64,000 bases of DNA from an uncultured Colwellia sp. (GTDB lineage Bacteria; Pseudomonadota; Gammaproteobacteria; Enterobacterales; Alteromonadaceae): the NCBI GenBank assembly GCA_913063325.1, contig CAJXYE010000013.1:26760-90759 (forward strand), in the 5' to 3' direction. The notes beneath the pieces are model-generated. The model saw only the letters and a program-made list of their open reading frames with translations. It was not told the DNA's origin and made no database searches. The translations under genes and the position numbers were made by a program. Below are positions 1-9,519 of this stretch, in pieces (the first letter of the stretch is position 1; each line of letters starts with the position of its first letter).

Positions 1-390
1 GCGCGGCGTTTTAATATGGAAGTACAACCGCAACTGGTTTTGCTACAAAAAACTTTATTATATATTGAGGGCTTAGGCCGACAACTTTATCCACAGTTAG
101 ATCTATGGCAAACAGCAAAACCATTTTTAGAAAACTGGGTTAAAGAGCAAATGGGCGTCAAGGCTGTCTTTAGTAAAATTAAAGCCAACTTACCTTTTTG
201 GAATGAAAAACTGCCTGAAATGCCTGATTTGATTTATGACTACTTAAAAACCAGTCGTGAAAATCAACATCAGCAAACGAAATTAATGCAAACGATGTTG
301 GTTAGTCAGAGTAAAAACAATCAACGAATCATCTATAGCATTATTGTTGCAGCCACTGTTATTTCTGCGGCGATTATTTTAAGTCGCTAG
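1..390 (+). CDS. ubiB: UbiB, ubiquinone biosynthesis kinase-like protein, C-terminal part
   Basis: The reading frame is open from the first base, so the gene starts upstream of the window and only about 130 C-terminal residues are visible. They match the end of UbiB, the atypical (ABC1/ADCK-type) ATPase needed for coenzyme Q synthesis: an ELDLW-like stretch ([16 protein letters not shown]), then [21 protein letters not shown], then a C-terminal hydrophobic segment (about the last 20 residues) that anchors UbiB in the inner membrane. The kinase-like domain lies outside the window. The ATG at 16 is internal, because UbiB is normally about 540 residues long. A ubiK gene lies 2.6 kb downstream, which fits a ubiquinone neighbourhood. 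Identification is by recall of the E. coli sequence. Confidence 0.9.
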   Translation, partial: ARRFNMEVQPQLVLLQKTLLYIEGLGRQLYPQLDLWQTAKPFLENWVKEQMGVKAVFSKIKANLPFWNEKLPEMPDLIYDYLKTSRENQHQQTKLMQTMLVSQSKNNQRIIYSIIVAATVISAAIILSR

Positions 391-417
391 AGTCAAAAAA
401 GTGATTAAGATAATGGA

Positions 418-440
418 TCCCCGCTCAGTGACTACGGGGA
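418..440. terminator. Hairpin after ubiB
   Basis: TCCCCG and CGGGGA form a short GC-rich stem around an 11-base loop, 28 bases after the ubiB stop. No T-run follows, so it may be a REP-like hairpin and not a strong terminator. Confidence 0.35.
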
Positions 441-490
441 TGACAGTGGTAAACTTGGTCGATTTTACTTTATAGTGTATGCCATCTGCT

Positions 491-802
491 TATACCCGTT
501 ACCATTCAAGATGCAGGTTTCAGAGAGCTTGAGCAATTTTAATTCAAGGCGCTGTGATGAAAGAATGGTTATTCAGGAGAATGTGCTCCTGCATTCTCTA
601 ATAAGCTATATCCATATAGCGTCTTTGTAAGTCACAGTAACGATGAAGTAATGTTGCTCAAGCGCTTCTTCGATGGGTTTAAAATGACTTTACACCGCGT
701 TAAATAAACAAAACATAGAATAACTATGCTTTCCTTATTTTACTTGTCTAAAGCCCTTTTAATTCCCTCTGAAATCCTGCACTTTGATTGGTAGCGGGTA
801 TA
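491..802. repeat. MITE-like element with 35-bp imperfect terminal inverted repeats
   Basis: The left end (491-525) begins TATACCCGTTACCATTCAAG, and the right end (767-802) is its imperfect reverse complement ending GGTAGCGGGTATA. The two arms agree at most positions over about 35 bp with one indel. The 312-bp interior has no plausible gene. It fills nearly all of the gap between ubiB and the end of rep (391-805). The structure is that of a non-autonomous miniature transposable element or a bacterial interspersed repeat. No second copy of this family was found in the window. Confidence 0.6.
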
Positions 803-805
803 TGT

Positions 806-2839
806 TTATTTTTTAGCTTCCTTGGCTTTAGCCAGTTGAGCGCGTAAACCAGCCATGCCTTGTTTATTTGATTGCTCAACGTGTTCTACTGTCTTTTTCT
901 TTGCTGCGCCCAATTCCCAATTTAAATCATCTTGCGGTAATTCATGTAGGAATCGACTTGCTTCTGTACGAGAAACTTCACCAAATTGTCGGCGCTCTCT
1001 CGCATAGGTGAATATTAACTCACGCTGTGCACGAGTAATACCAACATAAGCAAGGCGGCGCTCTTCTTCAACACTGCCTTCATCAATACTGGTTTGATGG
1101 GGTAATAAGCCTTCTTCCATACCAATTAAGAACACATATGGAAATTCTAATCCTTTAGAGGCATGCAGTGTCATTAACTGAACTTGGTCGTTACTATCTT
1201 CCTCTTCATTTCGTTCCATCATATCGCGCAAGGTTAGACGAGTAACAATTTGCGGTAAAGTCATCGGCTCTTCGTCATCACTACCTTCAAGCATTTGTGT
1301 TACCCAACTGAAAAGCTCGGTAACATTCTTCATACGCATTTCGGCCGCTTTAGCGCTCATCGAGGTATCGTACAGAAAGTCTTCGTAATTAATTTGACGG
1401 ATCATCGAGCGTAAAACTGCGGAAGTATCGCCACGCTCAGCCTGATCGCCTATATCAACGAGCCATTGCGTGAATGCTTGCATCTTCATTAAACTGCGAC
1501 CTGTTAAGGTTTGTTCTAAGCCAAGCTCAAAACTGGCAGCAAACATACTAATTTGGCGCATGTTAGCGTAAGTGCCTAATTTCTCTAATGTCGCAGGTCC
1601 TAACTCACGTTTAGGTACATTAACAATACGCAAAAATGCATTGTCATCATCAGGATTAACCAGTACACGTAAATAGGCCATAATATCTTTTATTTCTGGA
1701 CGGGAGAAAAATGAAGTACCACCACTGATTTTATACGGAATACGGTTTTGCATCAGAGCTTTTTCAAGTAACCGTGATTGGTGGTTACCACGATAAAGTA
1801 CTGCGTAATCCTTGTATTGGCTACGGTTCATAAAGCGGTGACCAATGAGTTCGCCAATCACACGCTCAATTTCATTTTCTTCATTTTTAGCTTGTATTAC
1901 CCTAAGCTCAACGCCGTAGGCAAGCTCACTAAACAATGCTTTATCATAGATATGTGGGTTATTGGCAATGAGCACGTTAGCGCATTTTAAGATACGGCCA
2001 CTTGAACGATAATTTTGTTCTAATTTAATCAACTTTAAGCTTGGATAATCTTTACCTAGTTGTACTAAATTTTCCGGTTTGGCACCACGCCAAGAATAAA
2101 TAGACTGATCGTCATCGCCCACAACGGTCAAGCGAGCACGATCGCCAGCAATATTCTTAACTAATTCATATTGGCTAGCGTTAGTATCTTGATATTCATC
2201 CACCAATAAATAGCGAATTTTGTTCTGCCAACGTTCACGTACTTCAGCATAGTTTTTCAGTAACAGAGTTGGAATAAGAATTAAATCATCAAAGTCTAAG
2301 GCATTATAGGCTTTCATATGTTTGTGGTAACGCTGATAAAATTCAGCATATTCACTACTGTCAGCATCATTTGCTGCTTTTAGGGCATCATCAGGTAAAA
2401 ATAAATCATTTTTCCAATTTGAAATTTTACTTTGTAATTGACTAAGTAAATCTTTATCACCATCAAGTTCATCAATAGTTAATTCTTTGAGTAAAGCTAA
2501 AGAATCTTGATCATCAAATAAGGTAAAGCCAGGTTTATAACCTAGGATCTTTATTTCTCGGCGAACAATATCAAGGCCAAGTGAGTGAAAGGTAGAAACA
2601 GTTAAACCACGCGTAAGGTCTTTTCCCAACATCTTTTGGATGCGCTCTTTCATTTCACGAGCGGCTTTATTGGTAAACGTTACCGCGGCAATATTACGTG
2701 CTTTGTAATCACACTTTTGAATGAGATAAGCAATTTTTTGACAGATAACACCGGTTTTACCCGAGCCAGCGCCTGCCAACACAAGGCATGGGCCACTTAC
2801 AAACTTTACCGCTTCATTTTGCCCAGGATTTAGTTTCAT
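806..2839 (-). CDS. rep: ATP-dependent DNA helicase Rep
   Basis: A 677-residue superfamily 1A 3'-5' DNA helicase that helps replication forks pass protein roadblocks. It aligns from end to end with E. coli Rep (about 673 residues). The Walker A motif GAGSGKT is at residues 23-29, the Walker B-type LVDEYQDT near residue 210, followed by [13 protein letters not shown] (motif III region), LEQNYRSS (motif IV), [12 protein letters not shown] (motif V) and [12 protein letters not shown] (motif VI). The start, giving [11 protein letters not shown], matches the Rep N-terminus, which argues for Rep over UvrD or PcrA. The gene runs opposite to both neighbours and is probably a single transcription unit. 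Confidence 0.97.
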   Translation of the reverse strand: MKLNPGQNEAVKFVSGPCLVLAGAGSGKTGVICQKIAYLIQKCDYKARNIAAVTFTNKAAREMKERIQKMLGKDLTRGLTVSTFHSLGLDIVRREIKILGYKPGFTLFDDQDSLALLKELTIDELDGDKDLLSQLQSKISNWKNDLFLPDDALKAANDADSSEYAEFYQRYHKHMKAYNALDFDDLILIPTLLLKNYAEVRERWQNKIRYLLVDEYQDTNASQYELVKNIAGDRARLTVVGDDDQSIYSWRGAKPENLVQLGKDYPSLKLIKLEQNYRSSGRILKCANVLIANNPHIYDKALFSELAYGVELRVIQAKNEENEIERVIGELIGHRFMNRSQYKDYAVLYRGNHQSRLLEKALMQNRIPYKISGGTSFFSRPEIKDIMAYLRVLVNPDDDNAFLRIVNVPKRELGPATLEKLGTYANMRQISMFAASFELGLEQTLTGRSLMKMQAFTQWLVDIGDQAERGDTSAVLRSMIRQINYEDFLYDTSMSAKAAEMRMKNVTELFSWVTQMLEGSDDEEPMTLPQIVTRLTLRDMMERNEEEDSNDQVQLMTLHASKGLEFPYVFLIGMEEGLLPHQTSIDEGSVEEERRLAYVGITRAQRELIFTYARERRQFGEVSRTEASRFLHELPQDDLNWELGAAKKKTVEHVEQSNKQGMAGLRAQLAKAKEAKK

Positions 2840-2952
2840 TTATTTTTCGCTGCTTTATTCGAATAAACTCTTATGTGGTAGATTTTACCTGTTTTTAGTC
2901 ATGTGCAAAACAGTTACAATGAGATCAAGTGAAAATTTTATGAGAAATTATT

Positions 2953-3204
2953 ATGATCAATGCTAAAAAAATTGAAGAAATTGCCAAACAAGTAACAGAG
3001 TCTATCCCGCCGAGCTTAAAAAATATGGCGAATGATTTTGAAGATAAAGCTAAATCTGTTTTGCAAAGTAAATTATCACAGCTTGATGTGGTCACACGCG
3101 AAGAGTTTGATGTACAAACGCAAGTTTTGATCAAGACACGCGCAAAAATAGCTGAGTTGGAAGCTAAGTTAGTTGAGTTAGAAGAAAAAATATCGGCAAA
3201 CTAA
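2953..3204 (+). CDS. ubiK: UbiK, ubiquinone biosynthesis accessory factor (BMFP/YqiC family)
   Basis: An 83-residue protein of the BMFP (brucellar membrane fusogenic protein-like) family. UbiK promotes aerobic coenzyme Q synthesis by binding UbiJ in the cytosolic Ubi complex. An amphipathic N-terminal half (KKIEEIAKQVTESIPPSLK) is followed by the conserved VVTREEFDVQTQVL motif and a C-terminal coiled coil rich in Glu, Leu and Lys. That order and length are typical of the family. The gene is divergent from rep. The promoter and start lie in the roughly 110-bp gap between them. Family assignment is by motif; function is inferred from E. coli. Confidence 0.92.
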   Translation: MINAKKIEEIAKQVTESIPPSLKNMANDFEDKAKSVLQSKLSQLDVVTREEFDVQTQVLIKTRAKIAELEAKLVELEEKISAN

Positions 3205-3268
3205 TTACCACCTTTGAACCTTATTTTCTACAAACAAATTATACAATTACCAAGGACGAAATTAATAC

Positions 3269-4681
3269 ATGTCATCTTCTAAAGTAGCTTTAACGTCAGG
3301 CCCCTCGAAAATTACCTGTTTCAAAGCGTATGATATCCGCGGAAAATTAGGCGAACAATTAAATACTGATGTTGCCTATCGTGTAGGCCGCGCGTTTTCT
3401 CAACACACCAAAGCAAAAACGGTAGTAGTCGGTGGTGATATTCGCTTAACCAGTGCCGAGTTAAAGCAAGCGTTAGCTGAAGGTTTAATGGCAGGCGGTA
3501 CTAATGTTATTGATTTAGGTTTAGCGGGCACGGAACATATTTACTTTGCGACCAGTCACTTACAATGTGATGGTGGTATTGTTGTAACCGCAAGTCATAA
3601 TCCTATTGATTACAATGGCATGAAGTTAGTACGAGAAGACTCAAAACCTATTAGTGGTGATACTGGTCTTTTTGATATTCAAGCGCTTGCCGAGAAAAAT
3701 GACTTTATTGAAGTTGATACGCAAGGTACGTTAACAACGGTTGATATAACTAAACCTTACACTGAGCATTTATTAACTTATATAGATAACAAAAACATTA
3801 CGCCATTAAAGTTAGTAGTGAATGCAGGTAACGGTACGGCAGGCCCTGCGCTTGATGCCATTGAAAGTGCTTTTAATGCCTTAAATGTACCGGTTGAATT
3901 CATTAAAGTACACCATGAGCCGGATGGGTCTTTTCCTAATGGCATTCCTAATCCATTATTAGTAGAAAATCGCGCTGCGACGTGTGATGCAGTTATCAAA
4001 CACGGCGCTGATATGGGCATTGCTTGGGATGGCGATTTTGATCGCTGTTTCTTGTTCGATGAAAACGGAGAGTTTATTGAAGGCTATTATATTGTTGGTT
4101 TATTAGCCGAGAACTTTTTAAATAAAATCGAAGGCAATAAAGCCGAAGCAAAAATTATTCATGATCCACGCTTAACTTGGAATACTATCGACATTGCTGA
4201 AAAAGCAGGTGGTCAAGCTATCCAAAGTAAAACGGGCCACGCTTTTATCAAAGAACGTATGCGCAGTGAAGATGCTATTTATGGCGGTGAAATGAGTGCA
4301 CATCATTATTTCCGTGATTTTTTCTATTGTGATAGCGGCATGATCCCGTGGTTGTTAATTGCAGAGCTCGTTTGTTTACGTAAGCAGCCACTGTCTAGTT
4401 TAGTGAAAGAACGTATAGCGGCTTACCCGTCATCAGGTGAAATTAATAATACTATTGCCGATCCTAAATCAGCCATTGAGCGTGTTTTTAACTTTTATCA
4501 ATCACAAGCACAAGTTATTGATAAAACAGATGGCATTAGCATGGAATTTGGTAACTGGCGATTTAACTTACGCAGTAGTAATACGGAACCCGTGGTGCGT
4601 TTAAATGTTGAATCAAAAGCTGATGTGGCATTAATGCAGGAAAAAACAGCACAAGTTTTAGCCTTGTTGTTAGCCGAGTAA
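3269..4681 (+). CDS. manB: Phosphomannomutase (CpsG/ManB-type alpha-D-phosphohexomutase)
   Basis: A 470-residue phosphohexomutase that interconverts mannose 6-phosphate and mannose 1-phosphate for GDP-mannose synthesis, possibly acting also as a phosphoglucomutase. It is very close to E. coli Cps[20 protein letters not shown] at the start, the phosphoserine loop TASHNP with Ser109, the metal loop DGDFDRC near residue 255, the sugar-binding loop [10 protein letters not shown], and the phosphate-binding [12 protein letters not shown] near the end. It begins 64 bp after ubiK. The product would feed exopolysaccharide synthesis, which is notable because prsT, linked to exosortase/EPS systems, follows. 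The gene name could equally be cpsG or algC-like. Confidence 0.9.
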   Translation: MSSSKVALTSGPSKITCFKAYDIRGKLGEQLNTDVAYRVGRAFSQHTKAKTVVVGGDIRLTSAELKQALAEGLMAGGTNVIDLGLAGTEHIYFATSHLQCDGGIVVTASHNPIDYNGMKLVREDSKPISGDTGLFDIQALAEKNDFIEVDTQGTLTTVDITKPYTEHLLTYIDNKNITPLKLVVNAGNGTAGPALDAIESAFNALNVPVEFIKVHHEPDGSFPNGIPNPLLVENRAATCDAVIKHGADMGIAWDGDFDRCFLFDENGEFIEGYYIVGLLAENFLNKIEGNKAEAKIIHDPRLTWNTIDIAEKAGGQAIQSKTGHAFIKERMRSEDAIYGGEMSAHHYFRDFFYCDSGMIPWLLIAELVCLRKQPLSSLVKERIAAYPSSGEINNTIADPKSAIERVFNFYQSQAQVIDKTDGISMEFGNWRFNLRSSNTEPVVRLNVESKADVALMQEKTAQVLALLLAE

Positions 4682-4718
4682 TTATTTAATAGCCCCGAGA
4701 AAACTCTTCTCTTATCGT

Positions 4719-4766
4719 GCATGTCATTTGCTAAGCTTTATAATGATCAATATAAAGCTTACATGC
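4719..4766. repeat. Inverted repeat downstream of the phosphomannomutase gene
   Basis: A perfect 10-bp stem, AAGCTTTATA (4733-4742) with TATAAAGCTT (4751-4760), is flanked by outer arms GCATGT (4719-4724) and ACATGC (4761-4766). It lies 40-85 bp after the stop. The lack of a T-run makes it a weak terminator. The rest of the 4682-5064 gap is AT-rich with no gene. Confidence 0.4.
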
Positions 4767-5018
4767 CAAAGGTGAGAGTAGTTAAATTGCGGCAACTCGT
4801 TGAAGAGTGAATATTAATATACAATAAGATAATGCTGCATATTTGTTAAAAAATTATAAACGTTAAGTAAATACCTAGAACAGTAAAAACGGTAGGATTT
4901 CAGTACAAATGAAGATAGTTTTAGGTAAAAAAAATCGGCTGAGTATAAGTTGATTATTTATCATAAACCTTGCATTGGAATTTATTGGTGACGCGAAAAT
5001 ATAACGAGTTTGAAAATG

Positions 5019-5036
5019 CAATACCTGAAGGTATTG
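5019..5036. promoter_or_regulatory. Palindrome upstream of prsT
   Basis: CAATACCT and AGGTATTG, separated by GA, form an 18-base interrupted palindrome ending 28 bp before the prsT start. It could be an operator or a 5' UTR hairpin. No matching copy was found before the PEP-CTERM gene at 61.3 kb. Confidence 0.35.
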
Positions 5037-5064
5037 GCTCTATAATAATAAAAGGAAATTCAAG

Positions 5065-7809
5065 ATGAAATTTGTAAAAGCCTCTCTCTATTTAAGTATC
5101 GCTCTGGCAGTATCTGCCTGTAGTGAACAAGCCTCTGTTGAATCTCATCTGGAAAAGGCTAAAAGTTACCTTACTCAAAATAAGGTTAATGAAAGTATTA
5201 TTGAATTAAAGAATGCCATTCGAGCTGATAATAAAAACGCTGAAGCGAGGTTTCTATTAGGGAAAACTTATTTAAATTTAGGTGATGGTCTCGCTGCTGT
5301 TAAAGAATTAGAGCGTGCTCAATCATTAAAGTACGCCGATAATAAAGTATTGCCTTTACTTGCTAGAGCTTACATTTTAACTGATAGTGATAATGATGTT
5401 TTAGCGTTAAGTACAGCCACTAAAGATTTGGCAGCAGAAGATAAAAGCCACTATTTAGCTTATCAAACACTTGCTGCGCTACGAAGTGAACAACCTGAAT
5501 TAGCCAAACAAAGTGTTGAATCAGCACAGTCTATTGCTGAGCAAAGTATTTATACTATGCTTGCTTCGGCGTACCTTAAGTTATCAGAAAACCAATATGA
5601 TGAAGTAAAAACGCTTATTTCAAGAATTCTGACTGTAGATCCTAAGCAAGTAGATGCCCTAATGTTACAGGGTCAAGTCGCTATGGTAACTAAAGAATAC
5701 CAACTAGCGGTGGATAGCTTTAAACACTTTATAGAGTTACAACCTCGATTTGGAATGGTGCAGTTATTACTAGCTAATGCACTCCTTAAAGCGGGACACA
5801 CTGAGGAAGCTGAAGGACATGCAGATGCTATATTAGCTAGAGTGAAAAACCAACCTTTTGCTAATTATATTAAAGCCATGGTGCGCTTTCAAGAAAAAGA
5901 CTTTGCCAAAGCCAGTGAGCATGCTGAAGCAGCATTATCGGTAGATTTTAATCAATTTAATTTAAAACTAGTTGCAGGAGCAAGTGCTTTTTATCTTAAA
6001 CATTGGCAGCAAAGTCATCGTCATTTAAGTTCAGTTGTTAAGTATTTACCGAATGATCACCAAGCACGTCGTATGCTTGCTGTTACTCAGCTAGAGTTAG
6101 GTTTAATCGATGAAATAAGTACTACGATTGGTGATTTTGATAGCAAGGATGATGGTAACTCTCAATTTTTATCTTCGTTAAGTTACAAGCTATTAGAGTT
6201 AGGAGCGACTTCAGAAGCTAAAAAATTACTTGCTCAAAGTGATCAGAATAACTCACAAAATGCTTCTCATAATGCCCGTCAGGGTATTTTAAAATTAATG
6301 ATGAATGATCCGTCAGGCATAGAGAACTTGGAAGATGCAGTAAAACTAAACCCTGAGCTGATTCAGGCGGAATTGGCAATCGCCTATGCTGCGCTACAAA
6401 AGGGAGATATTAAGAAAGCTAAGAGCATTGCTGATAAATGGCAAAGTCAATATCCAGATAAAATGGGAAGTTATAATTTATTGGCAAGTATCGCAATAAA
6501 AGAAGAAAAATTTGAGCAAGCAGAGCAAAACCTCAAGAAAAGTTTGAGTCTACAGCCAGATAATTTTTTTGCACTCTCTGAACAGTTACGTATTGCACGA
6601 AAGCAAAAAAACATTCCCTTAAGTAAGGAACGTGCCGATTATTTACTTACCATTGCCCCAAGTAACAATAAGGCATTGAGACACTATTTTGGTGTTTACC
6701 GTAATGAAATGGCGCTAGCAAAACTCAACGCCGCTTATGAACTTGATAAGTCGGATATCAGTAAAGCTATCTTGGTGTCTGAAGCTATGTTGAGTTTGGA
6801 GCAATTAGATCAAGCTGAAAACTTACTTGTTTCAAAAGCTGATAGCGAAAAATTACCTAAACGTTATTGGCAAGTACTGTTATTCACTTATAAAAAACAA
6901 AATGATGGTGAAAAAGTACAACAAACACTAGAAAAGTGGTTGAAAGCTAATCCTTATCATATTGAAGCGGTAGTGCTGTTAACCGATTTATATGCTAGCC
7001 AAAGAAATTATGAACGTGCATTAACAGTGGTTAAAAGGGGTCTTGATAATCATAATGACAACTTGGTTTTGCAGTTAATTCAAATGCAACTATTGCTAAA
7101 TAGTAAACAAATATCGCCTGCGAAAACTCTTTATAAAACCTTAGCACTGAAAGATATTAATGATGCACTTAAACAAGGCATGCTTGGGCGTATTCTTCTA
7201 CTTGAAGAAAAATATGTGCAAGCGATCCCTAAGTTAAATATGCTTTATAAAGCTTATCCGAGTAGTCAAAATGCTATTTACTTAGCAGGAGCGCATTTAG
7301 GCAATAAAGATAATGCTAAAGCGGCACAAGTCTTAGAACACTTTCTAAGCATGAATCCAAAAGAAAATCGTATCAAAACTATGCTTGCGGGTATATATCT
7401 TGAAAGTGATACCAATAAAGCGATTGCAGTATATGACGATGTAGTTAAAAAGCAGCCTAAAAACATTGTTGCCCATAACAATTTAGCTTGGTTATATTTA
7501 GAGCAAAAAAATATTGATAAAGCCCTGCGACATGCGGAAAAAGCTTTTGAATTGGCCCCGCACATTGCTAACATTGTCGATACTTACTCTCAGGTTTTAC
7601 TTGGCTCAGGCGATAAAGTCGTTGCTTTAAAGCATGCCACTGAAGCGTTTGAACTCTCAAAAGGAAAAGATGTAGATATTCAATTAAATTATGCTGAAGC
7701 CCTTATTGCTAATAGTCATTTAGATGAAGCTAAAAACACATTAGCTAAGGTCATAACCAAAACAGATGAACAGCAAGATAAAAAATCAAAGCTATTAACG
7801 CAGTTATAG
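5065..7809 (+). CDS. prsT: PrsT-like TPR-repeat lipoprotein of the exosortase/PEP-CTERM system
   Basis: A 914-residue protein made almost entirely of tetratricopeptide repeats after a lipoprotein signal (lipobox VSAC, Cys19). Length, lipobox and opening repeats (HLEKAKSYLTQNKVNESIIE, then LKNAI..DNKNAEARFLLGK) match PrsT, the TPR protein that accompanies exosortase A and PEP-CTERM proteins in EPS-producing Gram-negative bacteria. It should sit in the envelope as a scaffold in EPS export or protein sorting. A good ribosome site (AAAGGAAA) precedes the ATG. A PEP-CTERM substrate is encoded at 61.3 kb, but no exosortase, PrsK or PrsR gene is in the window, so this copy is separated from the usual cluster. 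Another large TPR lipoprotein family is the main alternative. Confidence 0.8.
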   Translation: MKFVKASLYLSIALAVSACSEQASVESHLEKAKSYLTQNKVNESIIELKNAIRADNKNAEARFLLGKTYLNLGDGLAAVKELERAQSLKYADNKVLPLLARAYILTDSDNDVLALSTATKDLAAEDKSHYLAYQTLAALRSEQPELAKQSVESAQSIAEQSIYTMLASAYLKLSENQYDEVKTLISRILTVDPKQVDALMLQGQVAMVTKEYQLAVDSFKHFIELQPRFGMVQLLLANALLKAGHTEEAEGHADAILARVKNQPFANYIKAMVRFQEKDFAKASEHAEAALSVDFNQFNLKLVAGASAFYLKHWQQSHRHLSSVVKYLPNDHQARRMLAVTQLELGLIDEISTTIGDFDSKDDGNSQFLSSLSYKLLELGATSEAKKLLAQSDQNNSQNASHNARQGILKLMMNDPSGIENLEDAVKLNPELIQAELAIAYAALQKGDIKKAKSIADKWQSQYPDKMGSYNLLASIAIKEEKFEQAEQNLKKSLSLQPDNFFALSEQLRIARKQKNIPLSKERADYLLTIAPSNNKALRHYFGVYRNEMALAKLNAAYELDKSDISKAILVSEAMLSLEQLDQAENLLVSKADSEKLPKRYWQVLLFTYKKQNDGEKVQQTLEKWLKANPYHIEAVVLLTDLYASQRNYERALTVVKRGLDNHNDNLVLQLIQMQLLLNSKQISPAKTLYKTLALKDINDALKQGMLGRILLLEEKYVQAIPKLNMLYKAYPSSQNAIYLAGAHLGNKDNAKAAQVLEHFLSMNPKENRIKTMLAGIYLESDTNKAIAVYDDVVKKQPKNIVAHNNLAWLYLEQKNIDKALRHAEKAFELAPHIANIVDTYSQVLLGSGDKVVALKHATEAFELSKGKDVDIQLNYAEALIANSHLDEAKNTLAKVITKTDEQQDKKSKLLTQL

Positions 7810-7827
7810 CAGTGCTTTGCTCATGAT

Positions 7828-7857
7828 AAAACGGCTGTCTTGACAGCCGTTTTTAGT
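7828..7857 (+). terminator. Rho-independent terminator of prsT
   Basis: AAAACGGCTGTC and GACAGCCGTTTT form a 12-bp stem with a TT loop, followed by more T residues, 19 bp after the prsT stop. Confidence 0.85.
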
Positions 7858-7940
7858 TTATCTGAAGTAGTAAAATACAGCGTTTAATGACTTATTTGCA
7901 GTAATTACTTTGACTCTCGGCCAAGTAAGTATTAACAACA

Positions 7941-7979
7941 AAAAAGCCGCTGTTTAACTAAGTTAAACAGCGGCTTTTT
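7941..7979. terminator. Bidirectional terminator between prsT and the cytochrome c gene
   Basis: AAAAAGCCGCTGTTTAACT pairs with AGTTAAACAGCGGCTTTTT in a near-perfect 19-bp stem. An A-run on one side and a T-run on the other let it work in both directions. It lies 22 bp beyond the stop of the minus-strand cytochrome gene and is probably its terminator. Confidence 0.85.
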
Positions 7980-8001
7980 AAAGGACTGGAAAAGCTATCG
8001 C

Positions 8002-8304
8002 TTATTTCATTGCTGCATAATAAGCAGCTAAATTGTCCATGTCAGCATCAGAAAGCGCCATAACCATACCTTTCATCGTAGGATCATTACGTTTTCCTGA
8101 TTTGAAATCTTTAAGTTGCTTCGCTAGGTAAGCTTCTTTTTGACCAGCTAAGTTAGGGTAAGTTGGTACAGCAGAAACACCAGCAGCACCGTGACAAGCG
8201 GCACACATTACTGACTTGCCTTTACCCGCTGCTGCATCACCAGCAAATACAGGAGATGCCATCATAACTGTTGCTGTTGCAACAGCAAGCATAAGTTTAT
8301 TCAT
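8002..8304 (-). CDS. Periplasmic monoheme cytochrome c (class I, c4/c553-like)
   Basis: A 100-residue protein with a Sec signal peptide (cleavage probably after VFA, residue 21) and one heme-attachment motif CAACH at residues 34-38. The [24 protein letters not shown] stretch is typical of cytochrome c4/c553-type domains, and Met residues in [13 protein letters not shown] could supply the axial heme ligand. The mature protein is a single domain of about 79 residues, so it is half of a diheme c4. Its likely role is a soluble electron carrier between the bc1 complex and a terminal oxidase; the partner is not shown. It is a single gene with its own terminator. Confidence 0.88.
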   Translation of the reverse strand: MNKLMLAVATATVMMASPVFAGDAAAGKGKSVMCAACHGAAGVSAVPTYPNLAGQKEAYLAKQLKDFKSGKRNDPTMKGMVMALSDADMDNLAAYYAAMK

Positions 8305-8500
8305 AGTTTCACTCTCTTTGGTTCAAAGGTTTTGTAACTTGAATAAAATGCAAGCATGATAGTTGAGTTACAAAGGTAAATTATCTATTTCGAGTATATG
8401 AAAAATAAGCGAACTTGTCGTTGATTTTTTTATCAAAACCACTGATTAACATCAAACTTTAGTCGTATAATTAACTATATTCTATAAGATATTGAAACAG

Positions 8501-8818
8501 ATGATTATGAACTCATTAACAGCCTCGCAAAGCCTTGAATCGTTAACCTGTCAAGAAGATCACTTGAACGTGAAATTTAAAAAGGAATGGTATCAAGATA
8601 ATATTAGTCAATTAATTGAGCTACTATTTTTCCCAATAAAACCAGTAGTTATACAAGAAAAAATAATTGGCGCTGATCGAGAGAATATTCGTTTTAGCTG
8701 GAATGACTGTTATTTTGTATTGAATTTTGAATACTATAGTCAATCATGTTGGATTGAAGGGCAAGATAGTGTGAATGCACAACCATTAATTGATCTTCAC
8801 TTGGCGATGACAAAGTAA
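8501..8818 (+). CDS. DUF3630-like protein of unknown function
   Basis: A small protein of about 105 residues with no signal peptide and no membrane segment, rich in aromatic residues in the second half (FSWNDCYFVLNFEYYSQSCWIE). It resembles DUF3630 proteins of Alteromonadales, whose function is unknown. The start is uncertain: TTG at 8492, ATG at 8501 and ATG at 8507 are all in frame and none has a clear ribosome site. The stop overlaps the start of the next gene (TAATG), so the two are translationally coupled, which suggests related roles. Confidence 0.65.
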   Translation: MIMNSLTASQSLESLTCQEDHLNVKFKKEWYQDNISQLIELLFFPIKPVVIQEKIIGADRENIRFSWNDCYFVLNFEYYSQSCWIEGQDSVNAQPLIDLHLAMTK

Positions 8819-9312
8819 TGAAACTAAAAGCGCAGTCTATTGAAAAAATTTTAATTAGTGCCTGCTTTTTAGGTGAGCGCGTTCGTTACAACGGTATAGC
8901 ACAACAACTTTCGAGTAAGTTATTGCAACAATGGAAAACACAGGGCCGCTTGATTGCCATATGCCCAGAGGTCATTTCGGGCTTACCCGTACCCAGACCG
9001 CCAGCAGAAATAAATCAAAGTACAAAAAAAGTGATTACCATTGAATCTGTTGATGTTACTAAGCAGTTCACTCAAGGAGCACATCAGGCATTGTTGTTAT
9101 GCCAGCAATATAATATTAAGTTCGCTTTATTAAAAGAATCGAGTCCCTCATGTGGCAGCAACACCATCTACGACGGTACTTTTTCTCAAAAAAAAATTAA
9201 CGGTGAAGGGTTCACAACTTCACTTTTACGTGAGCATGGTATTCAAGTGTTTTGTGAAAATTCAATTGAAGAATTGGCGGATCTAATAAACCTTACCGAT
9301 CCGACTAAGTAG
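8818..9312 (+). CDS. DUF523 family protein
   Basis: A 164-residue cytoplasmic protein of the DUF523 family. Conserved features are ILISACFLGERVRYNG near the start, CPEVISGLPVPRPPAEI near residue 50, and LLKESSPSCGSNTIYDGTF near residue 105, with cysteines at positions kept across the family and possibly binding a metal. Its biochemical role is not known. Its start codon overlaps the stop of the DUF3630-like gene. The next 200 bp to 9519 have no recognisable gene. Confidence 0.85.
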   Translation: MKLKAQSIEKILISACFLGERVRYNGIAQQLSSKLLQQWKTQGRLIAICPEVISGLPVPRPPAEINQSTKKVITIESVDVTKQFTQGAHQALLLCQQYNIKFALLKESSPSCGSNTIYDGTFSQKKINGEGFTTSLLREHGIQVFCENSIEELADLINLTDPTK

Positions 9313-9519
9313 GGGGAAAATGAATAAATCACATTTGCTTTATCAATATGATAAGGCTGTCACCGACGATAGATGCTGAGGCAATAAAGCTCCCCGGAGA
9401 ATACTAGATGGAATGGCATAGATAAGAAAAAAGAGCTAGCTGAATAGTAATGCTTGATGCCTTGCTATGAGAGATAGTATAAAATAGTGTTCAAGGGAAC
9501 TGCACTATGTTGACAAGTA

